A DNA stretch of 9,107 nt from an uncultured Bacteroidota bacterium (GTDB lineage: Bacteria > Bacteroidota > Bacteroidia > Chitinophagales > Chitinophagaceae), in assembly GCA_946887345.1 (NCBI GenBank), contig CAMPKR010000078.1, positions 1 through 9,107 of the forward strand, in the 5' to 3' direction. Positions within the stretch are counted from its first letter, which is position 1. Each line of letters opens with the position of its first letter. Under the pieces are notes generated by a model. That model was given only the letters and a program-made list of their open reading frames with translations, was not told the origin of the DNA and did no database searches. Both the position numbers and the translations under genes were made by a program. Positions 1 to 7,860 of the stretch are shown here, in pieces.

Positions 1-59
1 GGGTACTTCATGCCTTTTTTGACTTCAAACTTATATACTAAGCAATAAAAATTATAATC

Positions 60-3000
60 ATGAAAGTGACAATTACCGCGCTTACATCTTTGCTAAACCG
101 CTATGCCAGGAGAATTTCCTCACCGTACGCTTTTCTGCTTTGCATAGCTATGAGTGTTAATGTGGATATTAATGCACAATGTACGGGATCGGCACAGTAT
201 GGCTCGTGTACGCTGCCAACGACTGTTGGTACACAAGTGCAGGCGACAAGCTGCCAGTATGCAATGGAGTATTGGCCTGCGTTTTCGCCCATAGTAGGAT
301 ATAGTTATGAGTTTTCCTCTTCGGTAAGCACCGACTATATCACGGTTCGCATAGGATCTGTTAACGGTGCGGTACTAGGAGCTGGTCAAACACCTTTGAC
401 TGTGACTGCAACGTCAACTACTACACTGTATGTGGCTATCCACCTGAACAGTTCTTGCGGTACACAAGTCGGGTGTCGTAACGGCTATGCAAAGCTTGTA
501 GGAATTCCCTGCTCCGGCCAGCCGACAGCAGGTGCGGCCAGCGCGAGCAAGACAACCTATTTGTGTACCGGCGGCACTCCAACACTTAGCTTGCCCAATG
601 GTACTGTATCAAGCAACTCGCAGGTGCAATGGCAGTCAAGAGCAGTAGGTACTACTGCGTGGAGCAACCTGGGCAGTCAATTGACAGGCACGGCGAGCTA
701 CACACTTCCTACAGCGATTACGCAGAATACTCAATTCCGTGCCTGGTTACGTTGCCCGACATCTAACCTGACCGATACATCGTCAGCGGTAACTGTAAAT
801 CTAGTAGTTTCGGCAATTACTCCGGCTACCACAACGTCAGTATGTACGCCACCTGCCAGCCAGGTGCTTACTTTGACAGCGCCCTCAATACCGGATACCA
901 TTGTTAAAGAGGATTTCAACAGTAGTGCTCACTCGTTCACTACTACGTTTGGTGGTGGAGGTCAAGGCTGGCAGATAACTCAGAATAATTATACGTGGCC
1001 TACATTAGGCTGGACCTTTTCCAACAGTAACGGATCGTCGTTCCTGATGACTAATGCCTATTATAATTATGGTGGTTTCAATTGGGCGATAAGTCCTAGT
1101 TTCAGCACGGTGGGTTATACAAGTATTTCGCTTAATTTCCGCCAGGGTTTCAACCTCAATGGTTATTGTTCTAACCTGGAAATATCTACCAATGGTGGTT
1201 CATCCTGGACTTTGCTGACCAATTACTGTACCAACCAAGGGTCTTATAATAATTTTACCAGTACAACTGTCTCGCTTAACTCATACCTGAACCAGCCCAA
1301 TGTGAAAATAAGGTGGGGCTTCTATGCATATTATGGCTACTCATGGGCACTTGATGATTTCTCTATTACCGGAGGCCATCCGGATCCTGAATATAGCTGG
1401 ACTGCGTCGCCATCAACGGGAGCAGGCTTGCCCTCGGGCGCAGGTACTCCATCTGCATCCAATACCAGCATCACCGTTACACCAACAGTGACCGGTTCGA
1501 TTACCTACACAGGTACTATTGTGAATATGGCTCCCGGATGTGTTACTACAAAGCAAGTAGCACTTAATGTAAACCCGAAGCCTTCTGCTACCCTGGCTCT
1601 TACTGACCAATCAATATGTAATGGTGGCGCCACGAATCTTTCTCTAAATATATTAACAGGTATACCGCCATTTACATTGACCTATACCGATGGTGTTACG
1701 CCGGTAACGATGACGACAACTAATACGACGGTGAACATACCGATAAATCCAAATTCGGATAAGACGTATAAGATAACCGCGCTTAGTGATCCAAACTGTA
1801 TTGCCGGTGCGGCGCAAATACCTGACTCGGTAACACTTACGGTGCATCCTCGTCCGACGGCGGCTATGAACAACCAGACCTATCAAATATGCGATGGTAC
1901 TACCGCGATGCTGCCTGTGACCTTGACAGGTACGCCACCATTTAGCATTACTTACTATGATGGTACGAGCTATACAACGCTGAACAACATTATGACGAAC
2001 AGCTACCTGATGCCGGTTCCGACGGCGATAGGTACAACAAACTATAGCATAACCAACCTGAGCGATTTTAACTGCGCCGCGTTGCCTGGTGATATCACAG
2101 GTTCAAATACTGTAATGGGTTATGTTCGTCCTACAGCTAGCCTTACAGGTAGCCCAACAATATGTAATGGTAGCTTTGGTAACCTGCAAGTGACATTGAC
2201 AGGTGCTCCGCCTTACAGCTTTACATACGGCGATGGTGGCAGCTTTACTTACTCTGTTTCCAATATTGTGAGTAACCCTTATACACTTACGGTTACTCCA
2301 TCAATGACTTCTACATTTGCAATAACTGCAGTGAACGACCAGAATTGCGCTTCATTGCCGGTGGACATTACAGGTAGCAGCCTCGTAACTGTTAACCCAA
2401 GGCCTACAGCCATGATGGTGAACTCACCGCAAACTATCTGCCACGGCACTCCCGTTAACCTGACGGTACAACTGACAGGCACTCCGCCATTCAACCTGAT
2501 GTACACTAATGGCCAAGGGTCAGGCGTTGTTGGACCGATCAATACAAACACATATACATTCAGTACTACACCTCAATCTACAGGTTCATATACGGTGAGC
2601 GCACTTAACGATGCCAGCTGTGTATCCCTGCCACAGGATCTGATGGGTAGCAACCTGGTAACTGTAAATCATCCTGTTGCTACGCTCAGCGGTAACCAGG
2701 TGTCTTGTAGCGGTGGATCTGCTAACATGGAAGTTGATTTTAGCGGCCCGGGTGCTACTGCTCCTTACACATTTACTTACAGTGATGGTAACCAGACAAA
2801 TACGGTAACCACAACCAGCGATCCGTATGCACTCACAGTGAATACGACCGGTAGCTCTACTTTTGTGCTGACCAATTTTAATGATGCAAATTGCCTTGGT
2901 GATGTAGCCGGCAACGCTATTATTATCGCTAACCCGATGGGTGGCTGGAATGGTATGACTTCATCTGATTGGCAGAATCCGGCCAACTGGTGCGGCGGAG

Positions 3001-4421
3001 TACCAACTGCAACTACCAATGTTCTGATACCTGCTGTGGCGCCGAATATGCCAGTACTTGCTACAGGTAACGGCTTCACGAACAACCTTACTGTAGAGCC
3101 GGGCGCAACGATGACAATATTGAATGGCGCTAACTACTTCCTGTATGGTAACATGGTAAACAACGGTAACCTGAACTGGAACGCCGGTAATGTAAGCATG
3201 AACGGTAGCACTGCGCAGACAGTTGATGGCTTTACATGTCAAAACCTGTTTATCAATAATATGGATGGCGTAACGCCAACACAGGATGTGATTGTAAACG
3301 CGATACTGCAAATGAGCGGTAATATTTATCTGAATAACACCGATCTGATTATGAATAGCGGTTCCCAGATAATAGGACACGAGCCTACACAGTATATTCA
3401 CACGATGAGCACAGGTACCCTGAAGCGCGAAGTTTCAGTAACAGGTGTAGAATTCCCTGTTGGTCTTAGTTCATACAACCCTGTAGTGCTGAGCAATATG
3501 GGCGTTCCGGATGAATTTGCTGTGAGGGTATTTGACGCGGTATACGAGGACGGTGATGGTACCACAAACTCTGCAACCGTTACCTGGCCAACCGTTAACC
3601 GTACCTGGATGATAGGTGAGAAAAACGCAGGTGGTTCATTGGTGTCTATTTCGCCTGTATGGTATAATCACGTTGCTGAAGAGATCAACTTCTTCGACAG
3701 GGCTCACGTATACATGAAGCATTTCACCGGTGCTGTATGGACCTATGATGTGAACGACTCTACCAATGCCGGTGCAGCTGCCAACTATCAGACATTCGGC
3801 CCTTATTCTCATACAGATGGTGGTTACACAAACTTCTCTCCGTTCACTGTTGGTGCGTGGAACCTGTGGCCTCTTTCTATAGAGCTACTGGACTTTACTG
3901 CTCAGCTGCAGGATAATACCTCTGCTCTGCTGAACTGGCAGGTAAGCCAAAGCTCTGATGCAGGTTTGTTTGAAATAGAGCATGGAACTGACGGTGCAAA
4001 CTTTACCAAGATCGGCGAAGTATCTGCTGTAGCAAACAAGACAGGCTATAGCAACATACACCGTGGTTTGGCTGAAGGTCGTAACTACTACAGGCTGAAA
4101 GTAACGGACGAAAATGGTAAGAGCGCCTATAGCAAGATAGCCGTTGTGGTTACAAAAGGCATGGTTGTAGATGTTATCAGCCTGGCTCCGAACCCTGTAA
4201 CGGGCGTGAGTGTAGTAACCGTAAGCGCCGATGATGCCAATAGTGCTGAAGTAAGGGTGCTGGATGCCGTTGGCCGTGTGCTGCTTAGCTCTAAGCACTC
4301 CCTTGCTCAGGGTATGAATAACATCAGCCTTGATATGAGCAGCCTGGCACAAGGCAACTATACGCTGCAAGTGATAACTGACGCGGGCAACTCAACTCCT
4401 GTGAAGTTCACTAAGCTGTAA
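60..4421 (+). CDS. Large T9SS-exported multidomain surface protein with Ig-like repeats and C-terminal type A sorting domain
   Basis: A 1453-residue protein, probably exported by the type IX secretion system and anchored at or released from the cell surface; no enzymatic domain is recognisable, so an adhesive or structural role is inferred. The signal peptide has an arginine-containing n-region (R14, R17, R18), a hydrophobic core near residues 22-33 and a likely cleavage after INA39. An in-frame TAA at 39-41 makes ATG 60 the best start. Modules in order: N-terminal beta-rich region (40-150), Ig-like (about 153-255), MAM/jelly-roll-like (about 284-437, ending LDDFSI), Ig-like (about 444-506), five tandem Ig-like repeats (507-957), a region opening with a W-G-W-NW pattern common in Bacteroidota exoproteins (about 958-1265), a fibronectin-like module (1271-1367, with LLDFTA, LLNWQ, FEIEH and YYRLKV motifs), and the sorting domain (about 1374-1453, with LAPNPV, LDAVGRVL and LAQGNYTLQV). 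The export route and architecture are well supported. The ligand or function is unknown. It is followed by a strong terminator, so it is transcribed separately from the genes downstream. Confidence 0.93.
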   Translation: MKVTITALTSLLNRYARRISSPYAFLLCIAMSVNVDINAQCTGSAQYGSCTLPTTVGTQVQATSCQYAMEYWPAFSPIVGYSYEFSSSVSTDYITVRIGSVNGAVLGAGQTPLTVTATSTTTLYVAIHLNSSCGTQVGCRNGYAKLVGIPCSGQPTAGAASASKTTYLCTGGTPTLSLPNGTVSSNSQVQWQSRAVGTTAWSNLGSQLTGTASYTLPTAITQNTQFRAWLRCPTSNLTDTSSAVTVNLVVSAITPATTTSVCTPPASQVLTLTAPSIPDTIVKEDFNSSAHSFTTTFGGGGQGWQITQNNYTWPTLGWTFSNSNGSSFLMTNAYYNYGGFNWAISPSFSTVGYTSISLNFRQGFNLNGYCSNLEISTNGGSSWTLLTNYCTNQGSYNNFTSTTVSLNSYLNQPNVKIRWGFYAYYGYSWALDDFSITGGHPDPEYSWTASPSTGAGLPSGAGTPSASNTSITVTPTVTGSITYTGTIVNMAPGCVTTKQVALNVNPKPSATLALTDQSICNGGATNLSLNILTGIPPFTLTYTDGVTPVTMTTTNTTVNIPINPNSDKTYKITALSDPNCIAGAAQIPDSVTLTVHPRPTAAMNNQTYQICDGTTAMLPVTLTGTPPFSITYYDGTSYTTLNNIMTNSYLMPVPTAIGTTNYSITNLSDFNCAALPGDITGSNTVMGYVRPTASLTGSPTICNGSFGNLQVTLTGAPPYSFTYGDGGSFTYSVSNIVSNPYTLTVTPSMTSTFAITAVNDQNCASLPVDITGSSLVTVNPRPTAMMVNSPQTICHGTPVNLTVQLTGTPPFNLMYTNGQGSGVVGPINTNTYTFSTTPQSTGSYTVSALNDASCVSLPQDLMGSNLVTVNHPVATLSGNQVSCSGGSANMEVDFSGPGATAPYTFTYSDGNQTNTVTTTSDPYALTVNTTGSSTFVLTNFNDANCLGDVAGNAIIIANPMGGWNGMTSSDWQNPANWCGGVPTATTNVLIPAVAPNMPVLATGNGFTNNLTVEPGATMTILNGANYFLYGNMVNNGNLNWNAGNVSMNGSTAQTVDGFTCQNLFINNMDGVTPTQDVIVNAILQMSGNIYLNNTDLIMNSGSQIIGHEPTQYIHTMSTGTLKREVSVTGVEFPVGLSSYNPVVLSNMGVPDEFAVRVFDAVYEDGDGTTNSATVTWPTVNRTWMIGEKNAGGSLVSISPVWYNHVAEEINFFDRAHVYMKHFTGAVWTYDVNDSTNAGAAANYQTFGPYSHTDGGYTNFSPFTVGAWNLWPLSIELLDFTAQLQDNTSALLNWQVSQSSDAGLFEIEHGTDGANFTKIGEVSAVANKTGYSNIHRGLAEGRNYYRLKVTDENGKSAYSKIAVVVTKGMVVDVISLAPNPVTGVSVVTVSADDANSAEVRVLDAVGRVLLSSKHSLAQGMNNISLDMSSLAQGNYTLQVITDAGNSTPVKFTKL
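1578..2930 (+). repeat. Five tandem Ig-like protein repeats of 87-92 residues within the T9SS protein
   Basis: The repeats are coding and visible in the translation. Units start near residues 507, 598, 690, 781 and 871 and end at 957, giving lengths of 91, 92, 91, 90 and 87. Each has the pattern P-x-A, then IC-G or SC-G, then LTG-PPF/Y-TY-DG, then a Y/F-x-ITxLxD-NC motif. Each contains exactly one cysteine pair: C520/C580, C611/C672, C702/C763, C794/C854 and C883/C945. The spacing is 60-62 residues, consistent with one disulfide per module in the periplasm or outside the cell. The DNA copies have diverged strongly and are not near-identical, so this is an old duplication and not a recent expansion. 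Unit 5 is the most divergent: it lacks the LTG-PPF core and has FSGPGATAPYTF instead. Similar modules are frequent in Bacteroidota T9SS cargo; they resemble PKD/SprB-type Ig-like folds, but the exact family cannot be fixed by eye. Confidence 0.88.
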
Positions 4422-4444
4422 TAAGTTTAATTACAAACTACATA

Positions 4445-4479
4445 AACGAAGCCTCCGTAAAGGAGGCTTCGTTGTTTTT
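4445..4479 (+). terminator. Intrinsic terminator after the T9SS protein gene
   Basis: A perfect 12-bp stem (arms 4445-4456 and 4462-4473) encloses a 5-nt loop GTAAA and is followed by G and then a run of five T at 4475-4479. The stem core is GC-rich (GCCTCC/GGAGGC). It begins 23 bases after the stop codon and points in the direction of transcription. It should separate the exoprotein gene from the sugar gene unit. The opposite strand has only a short T run, so it probably works in one direction. Confidence 0.92.
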
Positions 4480-4564
4480 CATGGGTTTTGTTAAGCAATT
4501 GTTTTTATTATCCAAACGCGGGGTTAATGACACTGTTTTGTATGGATTTAAATAGAGTGTTAAA

Positions 4565-4572
4565 TACTTTTG
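4565..4572 (+). promoter_or_regulatory. Bacteroidota-type -7 promoter element TACTTTTG for the sugar gene unit
   Basis: TACTTTTG matches the Bacteroidota housekeeping -7 consensus TAnnTTTG at every fixed position. It lies downstream of the terminator and is the only good match in the 97-bp gap after it. No good -33 TTG sits at the usual 17-19 bp spacing; a TTG at 4538-4540 is too far upstream (24 bp). The element ends only 4 bases before the ATG at 4577. Transcription would therefore begin at or within a few bases of the start codon, implying a leaderless or near-leaderless message. The promoter assignment is inference from consensus and position. Confidence 0.55.
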
Positions 4573-4576
4573 TAGT

Positions 4577-5554
4577 ATGTCAAAGCAAGTACTCGTAACA
4601 GGCGGGGCCGGATATATAGGATCTGTATTGACCCGCCAGCTGATAGAAAAAGGTTATAAAGTGAGGATAATAGACAACCTGATGTATGGAGGCGAGCCTA
4701 TTATAGATCTTCTGAACCACCCCAATTTTGATTTTGTAAAAGGTGATGTGCGCAATGAAGCTGATGTGAGGAAGGCGCTTAACGGTGTTGATTTCATAGC
4801 GCACCTTGCTGCCATTGTTGGGGATCCAGCCTGCGCACAGCAGCCGGATGTTGCTAAAACGACCAATGTAGAAGCCAGTAAGTTGCTATATACGTTAGCT
4901 AATGAAATGGGTGTGGAGCGCATGGTATTTGCCTCTACCTGCAGCAATTACGGTAAGATGGAAGATCCCGATAAGTTTGTAACTGAAGAGTCGCAACTGG
5001 CGCCTGTATCTCTGTATGCCGAGACTAAGGTTGCTGTGGAGCAATTCCTCCTGGGACAATCCAAGAGTAACAAGTGCAAACCTACCTGCCTGAGGTTCTC
5101 CACGGTCTATGGTTTGTCGCTGCGTCCGCGCTTTGACCTTACGGTGAATGAATTTGCCAAGGAGCTAGCCCTTGAAAGGGAACTGGTGATATTTGGCGAA
5201 CAATTCTGGCGTCCGTACTGCCATGTTTATGACCTGGCACGTTCCGTAGTAACTGTATTGGAAGCTCCGGCTGAAGTAGTGGCCTTCGACGTTTTCAACG
5301 TAGGCGATACAACGGAAAACTACCAGAAGAAGATGATAGTGGATGAAGTGATGAAGGAACTGCCGAACTCGAAAATAAAATACGTATCGAAGAATGAAGA
5401 CCCGCGCGACTACAGGGTATCATTCCAGAAGATAAAGGATAAACTTGGCTTTGAGATTATGTTTAAGGTCCCCGATGGCATCAGGCAGATCATCAAAACC
5501 GTGAACGATGGATTTATATTGAACCCTGACGACAGCAAGTATAAAAATGTATAA
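4577..5554 (+). CDS. NAD-dependent epimerase/dehydratase (extended SDR), nucleotide-sugar modifying
   Basis: A 325-residue cytoplasmic enzyme of the extended short-chain dehydrogenase/reductase family, expected to oxidise, epimerise or dehydrate an NDP-sugar using bound NAD(P). The Rossmann motif TGGAGYIG is at residues 8-15, followed by an acidic residue at the end of beta-2 (IIDN, D33) that suggests NAD preference. GDV at 57-59, HLAA at 76-79, the STCSNYG segment at 120-126 and the catalytic Y147-x3-K151 (YAETK) are all present, and WRPYCHVYDLA at 211-221 is the usual substrate-domain motif. The length is normal for the family. An AAIVGDPAC segment (78-86) follows the usual HLAA motif and marks a subgroup that I cannot tie to a known substrate. 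It heads the unit and overlaps the LegC-like aminotransferase gene by 8 bp, so it probably acts in the same pathway. Its position is where a LegB-type 4,6-dehydratase would be expected, but the sequence is closer in feel to GalE-like epimerases. The fold is certain; the exact reaction is not. Confidence 0.92.
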   Translation: MSKQVLVTGGAGYIGSVLTRQLIEKGYKVRIIDNLMYGGEPIIDLLNHPNFDFVKGDVRNEADVRKALNGVDFIAHLAAIVGDPACAQQPDVAKTTNVEASKLLYTLANEMGVERMVFASTCSNYGKMEDPDKFVTEESQLAPVSLYAETKVAVEQFLLGQSKSNKCKPTCLRFSTVYGLSLRPRFDLTVNEFAKELALERELVIFGEQFWRPYCHVYDLARSVVTVLEAPAEVVAFDVFNVGDTTENYQKKMIVDEVMKELPNSKIKYVSKNEDPRDYRVSFQKIKDKLGFEIMFKVPDGIRQIIKTVNDGFILNPDDSKYKNV

Positions 5555-6740
5555 GGAAGTATTAGGTTTTATACGCAAGGTATTCGGTGAGGCAGAGGAA
5601 TTCATTCCCCTGCACTCGCCTTATTTTGGCGGCAACGAAAAAAAATACGTTGCCGATACCATAGATTCAACATTTGTCTCTTCAGTAGGTGCTTATGTAA
5701 ACCGATTTGAGGAAATGATGTGTGAGATAACGGGCGCTAAATATGCGATTGCCACCAGCAATGGCACAATAGCTCTTCACCTGGCACTGGTAACAGCCGG
5801 CGTGAAACATGGTGACGAGGTAATAACACAGCCCTTGACTTTTGTTGCTACTGCCAATGCTATAAGCCATGCGAACGGTACGCCGGTTTTTGTGGATGTA
5901 GATAGGGATACGATGGGCATGTCGCCTGCAGCACTTAGATCGTTCCTGGAGCAAAATGCTGAGAAAAAAAGCGGCGTGGCTATCAATAGAAATACCGGAA
6001 AGAAAATAGCGGCCTGCGTGCCGATGCATACATTCGGTTTCCCCTGCCGCATTGACGAAATAGCGGCCTTATGCAATGAATGGAATATAGCCCTGATAGA
6101 AGACGCCGCGGAGTCGTTAGGCAGTTCTTATAAAGGACAGCATACAGGGACATTTGGCCTGATGGGTACATTCAGCTTCAACGGTAATAAGACCGTTACC
6201 TGTGGCGGTGGTGGCGCGCTCGTAACCAATGATAAAGAACTGGCTGACAAAGCCAGGCACCTGTCTACCACTGCCAAGGTGCCGCATCCTTACGAATTTG
6301 TGCATGATTCAGTAGGCTACAACTACCGCATGCCAAACCTGAATGCGGCATTGGCTTGCGCACAGTTGGAACAACTACAGGAGATATTGAATAATAAGCG
6401 CGAACTGGCTGAGATATATGACGGCTTTTTTGCCGGAAGTAATATTTCGTTCGTTAAAGAGATAGAACATGCTACAGCTAACTTTTGGCTGAACACCGTA
6501 GTGCTGGAAAGCAAAGAAGCCAGGGATGGATTTCTAAAGGAATCGAATGGCTCGAAGGTAATGACAAGGCCGATATGGCAGCTGATGAACAAACTGGAAA
6601 TGTACAAACATTGCCAGGCTGATGGGCTGGAAAATTCACTATGGCTTGAAGATAGGGTTGTGAACATACCAAGCAGCTACAGGCCCAACAGCACACTACA
6701 AACACAAGAAGCTGCAGCAAGCCTCCATAAAACCAACTAG
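5547..6740 (+). CDS. legC: LegC-family PLP-dependent aminotransferase (DegT/DnrJ/EryC1/StrS)
   Basis: A 397-residue PLP-dependent sugar aminotransferase, expected to transfer an amino group (from glutamate in characterised relatives) to C4 of an NDP-4-keto-6-deoxy-HexNAc, giving a 4-amino sugar. LegC-family features are clear: IPLHSPYFGGNEKKYV at 20-35, the TFVSSVG segment at 42-48, TSNGTIALHLAL (PLP-phosphate region), EVITQPLTFVATANAI, HTFGFPC, EDAAESLGSSY and SFNGNKTVTCGGGG. K215 in SFNGNK is the expected Schiff-base lysine, and the aspartate of EDAAE is expected to bind the pyridine nitrogen. The C-terminal VNIPSS segment is typical. Length is normal. ATG 5547 overlaps the upstream stop (ATGTATAA), implying translational coupling, and the nucleotidyltransferase starts 2 bp after its stop. 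In Campylobacter, LegC acts in legionaminic acid synthesis; whether that is the end product here is open because the later pathway genes are not in view. Confidence 0.92.
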   Translation: MYKEVLGFIRKVFGEAEEFIPLHSPYFGGNEKKYVADTIDSTFVSSVGAYVNRFEEMMCEITGAKYAIATSNGTIALHLALVTAGVKHGDEVITQPLTFVATANAISHANGTPVFVDVDRDTMGMSPAALRSFLEQNAEKKSGVAINRNTGKKIAACVPMHTFGFPCRIDEIAALCNEWNIALIEDAAESLGSSYKGQHTGTFGLMGTFSFNGNKTVTCGGGGALVTNDKELADKARHLSTTAKVPHPYEFVHDSVGYNYRMPNLNAALACAQLEQLQEILNNKRELAEIYDGFFAGSNISFVKEIEHATANFWLNTVVLESKEARDGFLKESNGSKVMTRPIWQLMNKLEMYKHCQADGLENSLWLEDRVVNIPSSYRPNSTLQTQEAAASLHKTN

Positions 6741-6742
6741 GA

Positions 6743-7798
6743 ATGGGAACCACCGAGATACAGCCTCACCTCATACACAAAGACCAGAAGGTATTGGATG
6801 CCCTCATTAAGCTCAATGAGCTGAAGGCCGACTCTATCCTTTTCGTAGTGGATGAGAACAACAAACTTATGGGCTCGCTAACTGATGGCGACCTTAGGAG
6901 GGGCTTTATTAAAGGACATACATTTGATACACCGTTACTTGACTATGTGCAGCCTAAGCCGCTGCTGATATACCTGGATGAGCTGCATCTTGCTGATTTG
7001 GATGAATTGCGCAAGAAGTTCCTCCTGATAATACCCGTCGTGGACAGGCAGCATAAGATCCTCAGGATCATTAACCTGCGTACATCTTACTCGATGATAC
7101 CCGCCGATGTGTTTATAATGGCGGGAGGAAGAGGTGAGAGGCTCATGCCACTGACGAAGGACACACCGAAGCCAATGTTGCCTGTAGGCGATATGCCAAT
7201 GCTGGAACATACGATTACCCACCTGAAGAAATACGGCATTAAGAACATATACATGTGCGTCAACTACCTGAAAAACGTGATACAGGACTATTTCGGGGAT
7301 GGCGGCGACAGGAAACTCTCAATAAAGTATGTATGTGAAGACAAGCCGCTGGGAACTCTGGGCGCACTCAAGCTCGCCGGTGAAACAGAGCATGACTATA
7401 TTCTGCTCATGAATTCTGACATACTGACCAACATAGACTTGAACGGCTTCTTCAAGACCTTTATAAAATCTGGGGCCGACATGGCCGTTGCGACTGCACA
7501 CTATCATGTAGATGTGCCTTATGGTATATTAGAAGTGGACGGAGAAAACAGGGTGAACTCACTTAAAGAAAAGCCGCGATATACTTATTACTCAAATGCA
7601 GGCATTTACCTCATAAAGAAGGAATTGCTTTCCCTGGTTCCGGAGAATGAATTCTACAATGTGACCGACCTGATGGACAGGTTGATATCCGCCGATAAGA
7701 AATTGGTTTCCTACCCGATTCTCGGCTACTGGCTTGACATCGGTAAGCACGAAGATTACCGCAAGGCCCAGGAAGATATCAAGTATTTTTCCCTTTAA
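6743..7798 (+). CDS. CBS-domain sugar-phosphate nucleotidyltransferase (PtmE-like)
   Basis: A 351-residue fusion of a CBS pair (about residues 5-115, with LTDGDLRRGF at 47-56) and a nucleotidyltransferase domain (about 122-346) that activates a sugar 1-phosphate with an NTP. The catalytic domain has AGGRGERLMPLT (127-138), TPKPMLPVGD (141-150), GTLGAL (204-209), NSD (224-226, metal-binding aspartate), EKP (276-278), NAGIY (285-289) and WLDIG (330-334), all as expected for the GlmU/RmlA/GMP superfamily. The same CBS-nucleotidyltransferase layout occurs in Campylobacter PtmE, which makes GDP-glucosamine for the legionaminic acid pathway. By analogy it may provide the GDP-hexosamine precursor for the two upstream enzymes; base and sugar specificity cannot be read from the sequence. 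The CBS pair may sense an adenosine nucleotide and adjust activity. It is the last gene of the tight unit, beginning 2 bp after the preceding stop with no Shine-Dalgarno sequence. Confidence 0.92.
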   Translation: MGTTEIQPHLIHKDQKVLDALIKLNELKADSILFVVDENNKLMGSLTDGDLRRGFIKGHTFDTPLLDYVQPKPLLIYLDELHLADLDELRKKFLLIIPVVDRQHKILRIINLRTSYSMIPADVFIMAGGRGERLMPLTKDTPKPMLPVGDMPMLEHTITHLKKYGIKNIYMCVNYLKNVIQDYFGDGGDRKLSIKYVCEDKPLGTLGALKLAGETEHDYILLMNSDILTNIDLNGFFKTFIKSGADMAVATAHYHVDVPYGILEVDGENRVNSLKEKPRYTYYSNAGIYLIKKELLSLVPENEFYNVTDLMDRLISADKKLVSYPILGYWLDIGKHEDYRKAQEDIKYFSL

Positions 7799-7831
7799 AA
7801 CACAGGTTTAGATTCGAAAAAAAAGTGATAC

Positions 7832-7851
7832 CGCTTATAGTAATATAAGCG
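7832..7851. repeat. Perfect 8-bp inverted repeat (hairpin) between the nucleotidyltransferase and dehydrogenase genes
   Basis: Arms CGCTTATA (7832-7839) and TATAAGCG (7844-7851) flank a GTAA loop. Outer GTG (7825-7827) and CAC (7858-7860) allow an imperfect extension. On the + strand no T run follows directly, so it is at best a weak terminator. On the - strand the hairpin is followed, after 7 bases, by eight T (A run at 7817-7824). It could be a weak transcription stop, a mRNA 3' stabilising structure or a protein-binding palindrome; the sequence does not decide. Confidence 0.6.
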
Positions 7852-7860
7852 TAATTACAC

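Noticed and set aside
11..59. Promoter for the T9SS protein gene (TTG at 19-21, AT-rich stretch at 31-40)
   Set aside because: No TAnnTTTG match is present at a sensible distance and only 59 bases of upstream sequence are visible, so no promoter can be supported.
1578..2930. Periodic repeats of about 270 bp considered as a CRISPR-like or transposon-related DNA repeat
   Set aside because: The similarity is at protein level with diverged DNA, the unit length matches an Ig-like domain, and the reading frame is continuous. There are no short identical repeats with spacers.
2961..4370. Long open frames on the - strand inside the T9SS protein gene (146 codons at 2961-3401, 161 codons at 3885-4370)
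   Set aside because: They lie opposite a clearly real gene with consistent domain content. Their translations show no recognisable domain and are compositionally odd. They are shadows of the + strand codon use.
4424..4437. Small inverted repeat GTTT-AAAC just after the stop of the T9SS gene
   Set aside because: The arms are only 4 bp and AT-rich, likely chance. The 12-bp GC-rich hairpin right after it explains termination.
4577..5554. Naming the SDR legB or galE
   Set aside because: The fold and catalytic residues are clear, but the AAIVGDPAC segment and overall sequence do not match what I recognise as LegB, and neither epimerase nor dehydratase activity can be chosen from motifs alone.
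6735..6745. AGGA before the nucleotidyltransferase start as a Shine-Dalgarno site
   Set aside because: It touches the ATG directly with no spacer, so it cannot pair with the 16S rRNA in the normal geometry. No other start in the window shows such a site.
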